Part shown: positions 9,010 to 17,275 of the stretch, piece after piece | How positions within the stretch are numbered: the stretch's first letter is position 1 | Layout of the letters: every line of letters begins with the position of its first letter | DNA from: G963665495 sp963665495 | GTDB lineage: Bacteria > Desulfobacterota > Desulfovibrionia > Desulfovibrionales > Desulfovibrionaceae | Direction of reading: 5' to 3' | Length of the DNA: 64,000 nt | Assembly (NCBI GenBank): GCA_963665495.1 | Contig: OY762289.1 | Location: 2,046,001 to 2,110,000 of the forward strand | Translations under genes and position numbers: made by a program | Notes under the pieces: generated by a model | The model's database searches: none | Told to the model about the DNA's origin: nothing | The model's input: only the letters and a program-made list of their open reading frames with translations

Positions 9010-10938
9010 CTAATACGTCTCTTCGGTTTCATCCGCCTCGGCCTGCGAGGCCAGAGCTTTATTTTCATGGTAGGCGTGGAACTGCTCAACGTTCTCCTTG
9101 CCCATGTAATTGGACAGAATACGCTTCGGTGTGGTCAGCACGTCCACAATAATCAGGCCATCCAGACAATTCTGAAAATCGGAATCGACATTGAAGGTCA
9201 AAACCTTGCCGTTGAGTTTGAGGTATTGCTTCAACAAAACGGGAATGCCGCGAAATTCGCTTTCCAGATCGGAAATGGCTTCCGTGACATCTTCCATATC
9301 CTTGAAACAGTTGCGAAATTCCCGAATCTGGTGACGTTTGAGATTCTTAAGTTTGGGGGGCGTCTTTGGTTTCACCAATTTGGAATAGCAGGAAAAGCTA
9401 TTATGAGCATTGAGGTAGCGGACGATGAGTTCTTTAGAGATGGAAGAATACTCGTTGGAAATACTCACCGGTCCGAACAGAATCTTATACTTGGGACGCT
9501 GGAGAATAAACAGTGAAATGCCCTTCCAGAGCAGAAGCAAGGGCGCATAGCCTTTTTGATATTCCGGACGCACAAAAGACCGTCCCATTTCCAATGCAGG
9601 CCCCAGACGTTCGAAAAGTGAAGCCTTGTAGGTGAACAGGGTGCTGGTGTACAGCCCTTCCACGCCGTGATCCCGAATGATCTTATCCGTACGGCCGATG
9701 CGATAGGCGCCTACGATCTCTCTTTTGGCCGTATTCCAAATGAACAAGTGCTCGTAATAGGCGTCGAACTTGTCAATATCGGTACTTTTTCCAGTCCCTT
9801 CCCCCACTTCACGAAAAGTCTTTTCACGCAGCCGGCCGATTTCCTGAAGCAGCAGAGGAATCGCCCGGGTATGGGCAAAGCGTACTTCATAGTCTCCACT
9901 GGTCAGCAGCAGGCTTTTTTCCGGCAAAGCTTCAATTTCCGCATGCAGTGCCATGGAATCCACAGCCGGTGCGATGGGGGCGAAATCTGCCTCAGGCACG
10001 GCCAAAGTTTTTTTATGCAAGGGAATCCGCACCAGTTTCCGGGGTTGCGTTCCGCCGATACGCTGTTTGAGAAGATAGGTGCGCAGACGCAGGTAACTCA
10101 TCATCTCAATATCGTTTTGCATTTTGCTCAACTTTTTGAAAGGGATGAGGCTACCTATGGTTATTTGCAACCGTTTGTGCTGCATATTGCTGAATTCCCG
10201 CGGAAGCATGACCGTACGCAGACGCGGGTGCACCAGACCGAGCAGTTGGAACAATGCGCTGTTGCATCCCTGAAAGTAAATCGGCAAAACCGGAACCTCG
10301 GCTTTGCGAATGATGCGTGCCACCATGGGAGACCAGACAGGATCGGAAATATGACGGTTACGAATATTCAGACTGGAGACTTCCCCGGCCGGAAAGATCG
10401 ACAGCATGTGTCCGTCTTTGAGGCATCGCAAGGCTTCCTTTAAGGGTCTGATATTTTTGATCTGGGAACCATCGTTGCCCATGTTGTCCACGAAAATGAT
10501 ATCATCGCGAATATCGGGGATCAGACCAAGAAAATAATTGCCCATGATTTTAAAATCAGGACGAATACGCCGCAGAAGCGAGCCAAGGATGACGCCCTCG
10601 ACCGCACCGAACGGGTGATTGGCTACAGTCACCACCGGACCGCTCTGGGGTATGCGCTCAATATCTTTTTCGGAAATATCATAAGAAATATTCATGACTT
10701 CCAAAACTCGATCCATAAAGATCTTGTCACCGGCCAGGCAGGAAGCCTTAGCATAAATGGCATTGAGTTCCGGTAAGGCCATGATATGTTCCAGGGGCTT
10801 ACCAATGGCGGTAATAAGCTTGCGCTTCAACATACCACCGGACTGGGGCTGAATACGAAAAAGGTCCTGATTTTCCATGGGGCGTGCTGTGCTACTTCTC
10901 TTTTTGGAACGTTTGTTTTTAACGAAAAACTTAAACAT
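9010..10938 (-). CDS. olsF: Fused lysophospholipid-type acyltransferase and OlsB-like N-acyltransferase (OlsF-type ornithine lipid synthase)
   Basis: 642 residues from the ATG at 10938; a TTG 18 bases upstream is an alternative. The first half is a PlsC-type acyltransferase with VANHPFGAVEG in place of the NHxxxxD box (about residues 106-115) and FPAGEVSSL as the glycerol-phosphate-type motif. The second half (about 320-520) is a GNAT-like hemolysin/OlsB domain with DAYYEHLFIWN, IVGAYRIGRTDKI and EMGRSFVRPEYQKG. In known OlsF enzymes the two halves carry the N- and O-acylation of ornithine to give ornithine lipids, phosphate-free membrane lipids. The fusion and motif spellings support this; activity is inferred. 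It is divergent from cbiB. Confidence 0.72.
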   Translation of the reverse strand: MFKFFVKNKRSKKRSSTARPMENQDLFRIQPQSGGMLKRKLITAIGKPLEHIMALPELNAIYAKASCLAGDKIFMDRVLEVMNISYDISEKDIERIPQSGPVVTVANHPFGAVEGVILGSLLRRIRPDFKIMGNYFLGLIPDIRDDIIFVDNMGNDGSQIKNIRPLKEALRCLKDGHMLSIFPAGEVSSLNIRNRHISDPVWSPMVARIIRKAEVPVLPIYFQGCNSALFQLLGLVHPRLRTVMLPREFSNMQHKRLQITIGSLIPFKKLSKMQNDIEMMSYLRLRTYLLKQRIGGTQPRKLVRIPLHKKTLAVPEADFAPIAPAVDSMALHAEIEALPEKSLLLTSGDYEVRFAHTRAIPLLLQEIGRLREKTFREVGEGTGKSTDIDKFDAYYEHLFIWNTAKREIVGAYRIGRTDKIIRDHGVEGLYTSTLFTYKASLFERLGPALEMGRSFVRPEYQKGYAPLLLLWKGISLFILQRPKYKILFGPVSISNEYSSISKELIVRYLNAHNSFSCYSKLVKPKTPPKLKNLKRHQIREFRNCFKDMEDVTEAISDLESEFRGIPVLLKQYLKLNGKVLTFNVDSDFQNCLDGLIIVDVLTTPKRILSNYMGKENVEQFHAYHENKALASQAEADETEETY

Positions 10939-11183
10939 CAGAGGGTTCCAAACCAACCCGCCTTGTGGGAGCGAGCCGAAAAAGGGTTCAGATATCCGGC
11001 TAACTAATCATGCTAGAGTCACTATATCTACATGATGCTTGTGACAATTCCAAGTCTTAAAAGCCGATTTGCCCTCTACCTAAAATTTACAAGATAATAC
11101 GCGCGAATTGTTGCAATTTTAAAACGAACATGTGACGCTCGTTTTTTCAATCTCAAATACTCTAAAAAAGCATAGGATCTGAG

Positions 11184-12155
11184 GTGGTTGGATCTGGAAT
11201 ATTCTTTCTGTCTGGATTTTTTCTTGATTTGATACTGGCCGATCCGCCTGGCTGGCCCCACCCGGTCAGATTTTTCGGGTGGCTCTGCCAGTTCTGGGAA
11301 AAACAACTTTATGGCGATTCAATCGTACGCGGCGCACTTCTTTGGTGCTGCGTCATGGGGTCTGTCGGGCTCGTGCTCGCGCTGTTGTCCGTCATTTTTT
11401 CCGCGCTCCCCTTTTGGCTGCAAGATATTTTTTGGATCTACGTTTGTTACGCCTGTCTTGCTCTGCGTGGTTTACACCAGGCCAGCAGGCCTGTCGAATC
11501 CGCGCTGCGAGAGAATAATCTTATACAAGCACGCGGCGCGCTATCGCTGATTGTCGGCCGCGAAACCGAGCAGCTTGACGTCGATGCCGTACGGCGCGCT
11601 GCAGTGGAAACCGTTGCTGAAAATTGCTCAGACGGCGTCATCGCCCCCATGTTCTATTGTCTGCTTTTCGGCCCGGCAGGCATGCTCTTGTATAAAGTCG
11701 TCAACACCCTCGACAGCATGGTGGGCTACAAAAATCCGCGCTATGCAGCTTTCGGTACCTTTTCCGCCCGGATGGACGATTACTGTAACGCCCTCCCTGC
11801 CCGCCTGACCGCAGCGCTTCTGCTTATGGCCGCTTTTTTGCTTGGTTACGACTGGAAGCAAGGCCTGAGGATCATCCGCAGAGATGCGCGCAGACATGCC
11901 AGTCCCAATGCCGGTTTTCCTGAAGCTGCCGTGGCCGGGGTTCTTGGCGTACGGTTGGGGGGGCCGTCGCGTTACCACGGACGTTTGCTGGAAAAAGCCT
12001 GGCTGGGGGACGACACTGTGCCCCTAACCGCGGAGACCTTTGACAGAACCATCCGCCTGCTTTACCTCTCGTCCTTTGTCATGGCCATGCTGGTGTCGGG
12101 GATTCTGTACGTTTCCCACAGCGGCCTACTTGGTTTATTCGGGCACTTACTATAA
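11184..12155 (+). CDS. cbiB: Adenosylcobinamide-phosphate synthase CbiB/CobD
   Basis: 323 residues with four or five membrane segments. The N-terminus FLDLILADPPGWPHPVRFFG is the family signature, and the middle has AVETVAENCSDGVIAPMFY and NTLDSMVGYKNPRYAAFG. The enzyme attaches the aminopropanol (or its phosphate) arm to cobyric acid at the inner membrane. The start is GTG; AGGA lies about seven bases upstream. It opens a four-gene cluster with cbiR, cobU and cobS. No cobalamin riboswitch was recognised in the upstream 245 bases. Confidence 0.95.
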   Translation: MVGSGIFFLSGFFLDLILADPPGWPHPVRFFGWLCQFWEKQLYGDSIVRGALLWCCVMGSVGLVLALLSVIFSALPFWLQDIFWIYVCYACLALRGLHQASRPVESALRENNLIQARGALSLIVGRETEQLDVDAVRRAAVETVAENCSDGVIAPMFYCLLFGPAGMLLYKVVNTLDSMVGYKNPRYAAFGTFSARMDDYCNALPARLTAALLLMAAFLLGYDWKQGLRIIRRDARRHASPNAGFPEAAVAGVLGVRLGGPSRYHGRLLEKAWLGDDTVPLTAETFDRTIRLLYLSSFVMAMLVSGILYVSHSGLLGLFGHLL

Positions 12156-12167
12156 CCTCACCGGAAT

Positions 12168-13007
12168 ATGGAAACACCTGACTCTCTTTCCCGATTGCCC
12201 TGCGTAAAGGGCTGCTACCCCTTTCGCCTGGGCACCACTTCGTTCATTCTGCCGGACGAACGCATCCCCAACGCGCGTTTTCTCGCGCCTGTTGTCGATG
12301 AGGTCGAACTGCTGTTTTTTGAAAGCCGCCGGGCGGACAGCCTGCCCACACGGCTGGAGATTGATGCACTGGCCAGCATCGGGCGCACGGAAAATCTGCT
12401 TTACAACGTCCACCTTCCCCTGGATCTGTTTTTGGGGGACGCCGACGAAGACGTACGCTCCCATGGTGTGGAAGCCGCTAAAAAATTTATCGAACAAACA
12501 GCCCCCCTGGCCCCCACCTGCTGGGTGCTTCACCTGGACTGGCTGCGTCCCGACGGATCGGAACAGCCGGATACGCAAGCCTGGATCGGACGTTTGCGCT
12601 GTTCCCTTACGCAAATCCTGGCCAGCGGCGTATCCAGCACTTCCATTGTGGTGGAAAATCTGATGTATCCGTTCGACTTGGTCACGCCGCTCGCCAGCGA
12701 ACTGGACCTGCGCCTTTGCCTGGACATCGGCCACCTGCTGCTGTTCGAATCCGATCCTCTGGAATTTGTTCGTCGCTATTTTCCTCTGGCAACCATGCTG
12801 CACGTTCACGGGGTCCGGCAGGGCAAAGATCACATCAGCCTGACCCACCTGAATGCGGACATGGCCGGCCTGTTATGCGAATTATTGCCAGCCTATACGG
12901 GGGGAGTCTCCCTGGAAATCTTCAATCGCGACGATCTTGAATCTTCTTTGAGCCGGATTCTGGAGTGGTTACCATGCGCCGGACGACAAAACAGACCCTC
13001 TTTGTAA
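12168..13007 (+). CDS. cbiR: Cobamide remodelling phosphodiesterase CbiR
   Basis: 279 residues with the layout of a xylose-isomerase-like/AP endonuclease 2 TIM barrel: FRLGTTSFILPDERIPN at the N-terminus, NVHLPLDLFL, HLDW, VVENL, LCLDIGHLL, MLHVHG and SLEIFN carry the metal-binding His/Glu/Asp residues at strand ends. CbiR, described in Rhodobacter and Akkermansia, hydrolyses the phosphoribosyl bond of cobamides so the lower ligand can be exchanged. Position between cbiB and cobU, 12 bases after cbiB and overlapping cobU by 34 bases, fits that role. A generic sugar-phosphate isomerase is the alternative, but the context argues against it. Confidence 0.82.
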   Translation: METPDSLSRLPCVKGCYPFRLGTTSFILPDERIPNARFLAPVVDEVELLFFESRRADSLPTRLEIDALASIGRTENLLYNVHLPLDLFLGDADEDVRSHGVEAAKKFIEQTAPLAPTCWVLHLDWLRPDGSEQPDTQAWIGRLRCSLTQILASGVSSTSIVVENLMYPFDLVTPLASELDLRLCLDIGHLLLFESDPLEFVRRYFPLATMLHVHGVRQGKDHISLTHLNADMAGLLCELLPAYTGGVSLEIFNRDDLESSLSRILEWLPCAGRQNRPSL

Positions 13008-13546
13008 CGGGCGGATGTAAAAGCGGCAAAAGCGCTTTTGCCCAGCAATGGGTGGAACAACGTGGAGAGCCCTGCCTTTACATCGCCACGGCCGAAAGCA
13101 TCGACGAAGAAATGGCAGAACGCATCCTGCGTCATCAGGAAAGCCGGGGATCCGGCTGGCAGACCGTGGAAGAACCTCTGAATGTCCTTGCCGTGCTGCG
13201 CGCGCAGGCTCCGGAATACGCTGCCGTCCTGCTGGATTGTGTCACCATCTGGCTGGGCAACATGCAATACCACAATTATACGCCCGAACAGATTACCGAC
13301 GCTGTTCGCGAGCTGGGAGAGGCCGTTCGGGAAGCGCCTTGTTCGGTTGCCGTGGTCACCAACGAAGTCGGCTGGGGCATTGTACCAAGCACCGCTCTGA
13401 GCCGGGCTTTTAGAGACCTGGCCGGAACCTGTAACCAACAACTGGCCGCTTATTGCGATAACGCCGTACTGGTGGCCTCCGGCCTACCTTTGATACTCAA
13501 AGGAGAACTCGGGTTGCCGGAAACAAGCCCTGGAAATAAAAAATGA
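12974..13546 (+). CDS. cobU: Bifunctional adenosylcobinamide kinase/guanylyltransferase
   Basis: 190 residues from an ATG preceded by GGAG at eight bases. The P-loop is FVTGGCKSGKSAFAQQW, and further marks are YIATAESIDEEMAERILRH, the His-containing guanylylation segment, LLDCVTIWLGN and VTNEVGWGIVPS. It phosphorylates cobinamide and then transfers GMP to give GDP-cobinamide, the substrate of CobS encoded next. The start lies inside cbiR and the stop overlaps the cobS start (ATGA), so the three genes are coupled in translation. Confidence 0.96.
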   Translation: MRRTTKQTLFVTGGCKSGKSAFAQQWVEQRGEPCLYIATAESIDEEMAERILRHQESRGSGWQTVEEPLNVLAVLRAQAPEYAAVLLDCVTIWLGNMQYHNYTPEQITDAVRELGEAVREAPCSVAVVTNEVGWGIVPSTALSRAFRDLAGTCNQQLAAYCDNAVLVASGLPLILKGELGLPETSPGNKK

Positions 13547-14298
13547 AAAACAGTTTTTCCGGTTTGCAGTCCGCTCTGGGCTTTTTGACAGTGCTTCCTC
13601 TGGGCAAAAACATCGAATGGAACGGACGGCGGATGCTGGCCTGGTTTCCTGTTGCCGGTCTGATACTCGGATTACTGCTGGCTCTTTGGGATGCACTGCT
13701 CGGATTACTTGCCGGCCCTGCCTTACGCGCCGTACTGGATGTTTTGTTTCTTGTGGTTCTTACAGGCGGACTGCATCTGGACGGTCTGGCTGACGCGGCT
13801 GACGGCCTGTTCGGCCACCGCGGAAAAGAACGCGCCCTGGAAATCATGCGCGACAGCCGGATCGGCGCCTGGGGCGTGCTGGCCCTTCTGGCCGTGCTCG
13901 GGGTAAAAACCAGCGCTCTGTATGACCTGCTTTCCAATGGTGTAGACCCCTGGCGCCTGGCCCTGGGGCTGACATTTATTCCGGTCTTCGGCCGTCTGTC
14001 CCAATGCATCACCATGCGTTTACTGCCCTATTGCCGCGGCAAGGAAGGCATGGCCCATTCTTTTTTCGGATCTGGCCAACCCTGGCTTCCTGCCTCCGTA
14101 TGCCTGCTTCCTTTCCTTTTCTTACTCGGCGTTCTACCGGCCCTGGCCTGCATCGGGATGTTTTGCTGCGGACTGGGTGCCCTGCTGCTGTGGTACCGGA
14201 AGCTTCTGGGGTGCATCACCGGAGATATGATCGGAGCCGTGTGCGAATGCTGCGAGGCCTTGCTTTTTGTGGTTTTATCCGTTGTCCTGCACTCCTAG
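13543..14298 (+). CDS. cobS: Adenosylcobinamide-GDP ribazoletransferase
   Basis: 251 residues, strongly hydrophobic with about six membrane segments. Family marks are ALGFLTVLPLG at the N-terminus, GGLHLDGLADAADGLFGHRGKERALEIM with the metal-binding aspartates, and DSRIGAWGV. It joins the activated lower ligand nucleoside to GDP-cobinamide in the last assembly step. Four bases overlap cobU. The cluster lacks cobT and cobC in this window, so ligand activation is encoded elsewhere or the locus mainly serves salvage. Confidence 0.96.
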   Translation: MKNSFSGLQSALGFLTVLPLGKNIEWNGRRMLAWFPVAGLILGLLLALWDALLGLLAGPALRAVLDVLFLVVLTGGLHLDGLADAADGLFGHRGKERALEIMRDSRIGAWGVLALLAVLGVKTSALYDLLSNGVDPWRLALGLTFIPVFGRLSQCITMRLLPYCRGKEGMAHSFFGSGQPWLPASVCLLPFLFLLGVLPALACIGMFCCGLGALLLWYRKLLGCITGDMIGAVCECCEALLFVVLSVVLHS

Positions 14299-14338
14299 CC
14301 GACTCTTAAGTATGTAAAAAAGATGTAAATGTCCTGTA

Positions 14339-14388
14339 CGGGCATTGGCTCAACGCCGGCAGTGTCGTATGCTGCAACAAAATGCCCG
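14339..14388 (+). promoter_or_regulatory. Inverted repeat in the creD leader
   Basis: CGGGCATT at 14339-14346 is the exact complement of AATGCCCG at 14381-14388, 14 bases before the creD Shine-Dalgarno. It could fold in the mRNA leader. No effector is suggested. Confidence 0.3.
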
Positions 14389-14412
14389 GACAATGCCCCA
14401 AAGGAGTCGGCC

Positions 14413-15750
14413 ATGTCATGCGTCAAACAATCTCCCGCCCTGCGGCTGTTGCTGATTTTTCTTTTGAGTTTGTGCCTGATGATTCCCATGTTTTTTGTGA
14501 TGAATCTGATTCAGGAACGCCAGAACCGTCGGGAACAGGTTATCGCCGAAATCAACTTCAAATGGAGTACAAGCCAGACTCTGACAGGGCCGATTCTGGT
14601 CGTGCCCTATGAATCCGTGATCAAAGCTGAAAAAAAGGGCGAACGCGACCGGACCGTCATACTTCAGGCTTTTTTTCTACCCGATACGCTGGCCGTTTCC
14701 GGCTGGGTGCATGCCCAGCCGCGCTATCGCAGCATATACGAAACCGTTGTCTACGATTCGGATCTGACCATACGCGGGGCTTTCAGCAAACCTGACTTTG
14801 AAAAACTCAATATCTCCCCCAGCCGCATCCGTTGGGAAGAGGTCAGAATCGGGCTGGGCATCTCGGACATGAAAGGCATCGAAGAGGCCGTAGACATCGA
14901 CTGGGACGGCATACAATGCCCGGGCGAACCTGCGGACCTAAGATTCCTGCAACTGCAATCCGGAATCCAGGCCAACGTTCCCTGTACGGACGAACGCAAT
15001 ACCTTTCTTTTTAAAATTGATTTGAAACTGAAGGGTTCGGAACAGCTCCAGTTCACCCCCACCGGCCGGACCACGCATGTATCCCTGCAGGGAGACTGGC
15101 CCAAGCCGAGTTTTGTGGGAGAATTCCTGCCTGATGAAAGAAACGTGAACGCCAAGGGTTTTTCCGCCGAATGGGACGTCCTGCACCTCAACCGCAGCTT
15201 TCCCCAGCAATGGACGGACGATATCAAATGGAGCGCTCGTTTCGGGGTCAAGCTCCTGCTGGCCATGAGCCAGTATCAAGAAGCCATGCGGTCCGCAAAA
15301 TACGCCCTACTTTTCGTACTGCTGACCTATTCCGCCGTCTTTTTTACAGAAATCTTCACCAGACGCACCCTCCACCCCGTTCAGTACGTCTTCATCGGTA
15401 TCTCCCTGGTGCTGTTCTATCTGCTGCTGCTTTCGTTATCCGAGCACATGGGATTCGATCTGGCATACGGATTCGCCTCGCTGGCGACCATTGCCCTGGT
15501 CGGTTCGTACACCAAAGTCATTCTGGGGGGCTTGCGCCCGGCTGGAGTGATCTCCGGAACATTATCCGCATTATACGGATTTTATTATGTCCTGCTACAG
15601 CTACAGGACTACGCCCTGCTTACAGGAAGTCTGGGCCTGTTCGCCATCCTGGCGGTTCTCATGTACCTGACACGGCGGGTGGACTGGTATACGGCTTTCA
15701 ACAACAAAAATGGCAAGGAATTCAGCTTTTCCAAGCGGAACAGCAGCTAG
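14413..15750 (+). CDS. creD: Inner-membrane protein CreD family
   Basis: 445 residues starting at the ATG six bases after AAGGAG. One N-terminal membrane segment (about 12-36) is followed by a large domain with the CreD pattern QTLTGPILVVPY and then a cluster of membrane segments near the C-terminus (about 305-430) that includes SLSEHMGFDLAYGFAS. In E. coli CreD is induced by the CreBC two-component system and affects envelope stability and colicin tolerance. No creBC pair is adjacent here. A strong hairpin follows the stop. Confidence 0.88.
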   Translation: MSCVKQSPALRLLLIFLLSLCLMIPMFFVMNLIQERQNRREQVIAEINFKWSTSQTLTGPILVVPYESVIKAEKKGERDRTVILQAFFLPDTLAVSGWVHAQPRYRSIYETVVYDSDLTIRGAFSKPDFEKLNISPSRIRWEEVRIGLGISDMKGIEEAVDIDWDGIQCPGEPADLRFLQLQSGIQANVPCTDERNTFLFKIDLKLKGSEQLQFTPTGRTTHVSLQGDWPKPSFVGEFLPDERNVNAKGFSAEWDVLHLNRSFPQQWTDDIKWSARFGVKLLLAMSQYQEAMRSAKYALLFVLLTYSAVFFTEIFTRRTLHPVQYVFIGISLVLFYLLLLSLSEHMGFDLAYGFASLATIALVGSYTKVILGGLRPAGVISGTLSALYGFYYVLLQLQDYALLTGSLGLFAILAVLMYLTRRVDWYTAFNNKNGKEFSFSKRNSS

Positions 15751-15752
15751 AA

Positions 15753-15791
15753 GCTGTTTTCACAGCCCGTACGCCGGACTGTGAAAACAGC
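15753..15791. terminator. Bidirectional hairpin between creD and the exported small protein
   Basis: GCTGTTTTCACAG and CTGTGAAAACAGC form a perfect 13-bp stem around a 13-base loop in the gap between two convergent genes. The T/A bases within the arms could serve either strand. Confidence 0.6.
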
Positions 15792-15800
15792 GGGTAGTTA

Positions 15801-16142
15801 TTATTTCCAGACGCCTTTGGGTTCGGGAAGTCCGGGATTGACTCGCGCGCCATCTAATCGGGCTTTTTCAGCAGCAGTCCAGGGCCGGGGATCCGTGAGT
15901 CCCTTTCCGGTGGCAATGGTCGTTGCAGTACCCGGATCCACGAGAATCACCTGATCTTTTTCCGAACTGTCGCCCCCCATGGCCAGCAGCATTTGTCTGA
16001 GCTTGGTTTCCTGTTTTTTCGCCGATTCTTCGGATTCCTTAGCTTTGCCTACTTTACACAGGGCAAAAGCAGGCGACGTCAGGCAGTACGGGGAAACAAG
16101 GCATAAAGCCACGACCAGTACGGTTATGCGTAATGTTTTCAT
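15801..16142 (-). CDS. Small exported protein of unknown function
   Basis: 113 residues from the ATG preceded by GGGGGAA. The first about 28 residues are a signal peptide (KTLRITVLVVALCLVSPYC...AFA). The mature part is charged, with a helix rich in E/K/S, then a segment VILVDPGTATTIATGKGLT and a Pro/Trp-containing tail. I do not recognise a family. It begins 13 bases after the FecR-domain gene on the same strand and is surely co-transcribed with it. Confidence 0.65.
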   Translation of the reverse strand: MKTLRITVLVVALCLVSPYCLTSPAFALCKVGKAKESEESAKKQETKLRQMLLAMGGDSSEKDQVILVDPGTATTIATGKGLTDPRPWTAAEKARLDGARVNPGLPEPKGVWK

Positions 16143-16155
16143 ACTGTTTCCCCCA

Positions 16156-16866
16156 TCAATTACAGTTGTATTTTTTGGCGAGATTTTCAAATTCCGTCAC
16201 CTTGGCCTCCCAGGACTTGGACTGGCTTGATTGTCTGGCAATACGGCAATCCCGGTAGGCCTTCTCCGCAGCATCAATGCTCTTTTCAATTTGTTCGCAC
16301 AATTGGGCTGTGGTCACCTTCGGAGGCGACGCGGAAGCTTTTGCCTTGTTAACGCCCAACCTGGTAACCACCACCGGGCCGCCGGCATACAAGCCATGGA
16401 CTTCATTGCTTCCGTCAACGGCTGAGGCGAACTCGGTTCCTCTTACGCCCAAAGACACCATGGGCGTCTTCACCTGAAAACGCTCCGGATGCAACTTGGC
16501 CGCTTTTCCCGCCAGAACGTCAAAAGTTCCCTTAAAGAACTCAAGAGTCAAAGCCACAAGACTTTTTTCGGGTTTCTCCAGATAGACATCACCGATCAGA
16601 CATTCGCTGTCGGCTGCCAAAGCCAAGATGGTCTTGTCCTTGAACATAACCTGCACGCGGGAATTTGCTCCAGTTTTCAGACGATCCTGCGCCCGTACGG
16701 CTGTTCCGGTTTTTACCGGCGTAGTTTTCCCTGTTGAGATCAGGTTCACCGTACCCTTGGCTTCCTGGACCCAGCCGGCTTCTCCCGCTGCAAAAGCCGC
16801 AGTGCCACTGACAAGCATCAACAGGACGATGGCTGCTCCCGCCACAACGTTTCTCCCCACAAACAT
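16156..16866 (-). CDS. FecR-domain exported protein
   Basis: 236 residues with a signal peptide (to about residue 27, AAFA). The FecR domain occupies about 30-165: GWVQEAKGTVNLIS, a DRLKTGANSRVQVMFKDKTILAL block, FFKGTFDVLAG, and VKTPMVSLGVRGTEFA. This is the periplasmic beta-rich domain of anti-sigma regulators, here without the cytoplasmic helix, so it is a stand-alone periplasmic domain with a cysteine-containing helical tail (CEQIEKSID, CRIARQ, YNCN). AAGGAG precedes the ATG. It leads a two-gene unit. Confidence 0.82.
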   Translation of the reverse strand: MFVGRNVVAGAAIVLLMLVSGTAAFAAGEAGWVQEAKGTVNLISTGKTTPVKTGTAVRAQDRLKTGANSRVQVMFKDKTILALAADSECLIGDVYLEKPEKSLVALTLEFFKGTFDVLAGKAAKLHPERFQVKTPMVSLGVRGTEFASAVDGSNEVHGLYAGGPVVVTRLGVNKAKASASPPKVTTAQLCEQIEKSIDAAEKAYRDCRIARQSSQSKSWEAKVTEFENLAKKYNCN

Positions 16867-17275
16867 CGCCTCAACTCCTTTGATAATGTTGGATTAACTT
16901 AGCCAACCCGTTACCGCACAGCCCCCCAAATCGGCCACTCTATGGCTTTTCAATTATTACCCATTAACGAGGTTCAAGGCTAAGCGTCAATAAGAAATAC
17001 GATTTTAGTTTTCAAGTAATCATCCTCTCTATTTTGACAGCTTGCGACGGCTGAAGTGACCGCACGCTGCAACGGCTTTTAATCGAAAACATACCAATTT
17101 CTGTAAATTTTACTTAAGTTGCTTATAAGAAAAACATGTTTACAACTATCCCTTAACATTCACTTTCTCCTGCCGATAAAAAGTATAGCGATATTCGGCC
17201 AGTTGTATTTTTTGCAAAAACAAGTATCTTTCATTTCACCCTAGAATACTCTGTTCCAAACACATGGAGACAAAC
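16867..17275. other. Divergent spacer before the thaumatin-like gene
   Basis: 409 bases, AT-rich toward the right, holding the promoters of the FecR gene and of the secreted thaumatin-like gene. No ORF, riboswitch or convincing hairpin was seen. Confidence 0.45.

Noticed and set aside
10939..11183. Cobalamin riboswitch before cbiB
   Set aside because: The spacer has none of the conserved B12-box elements and little structure.
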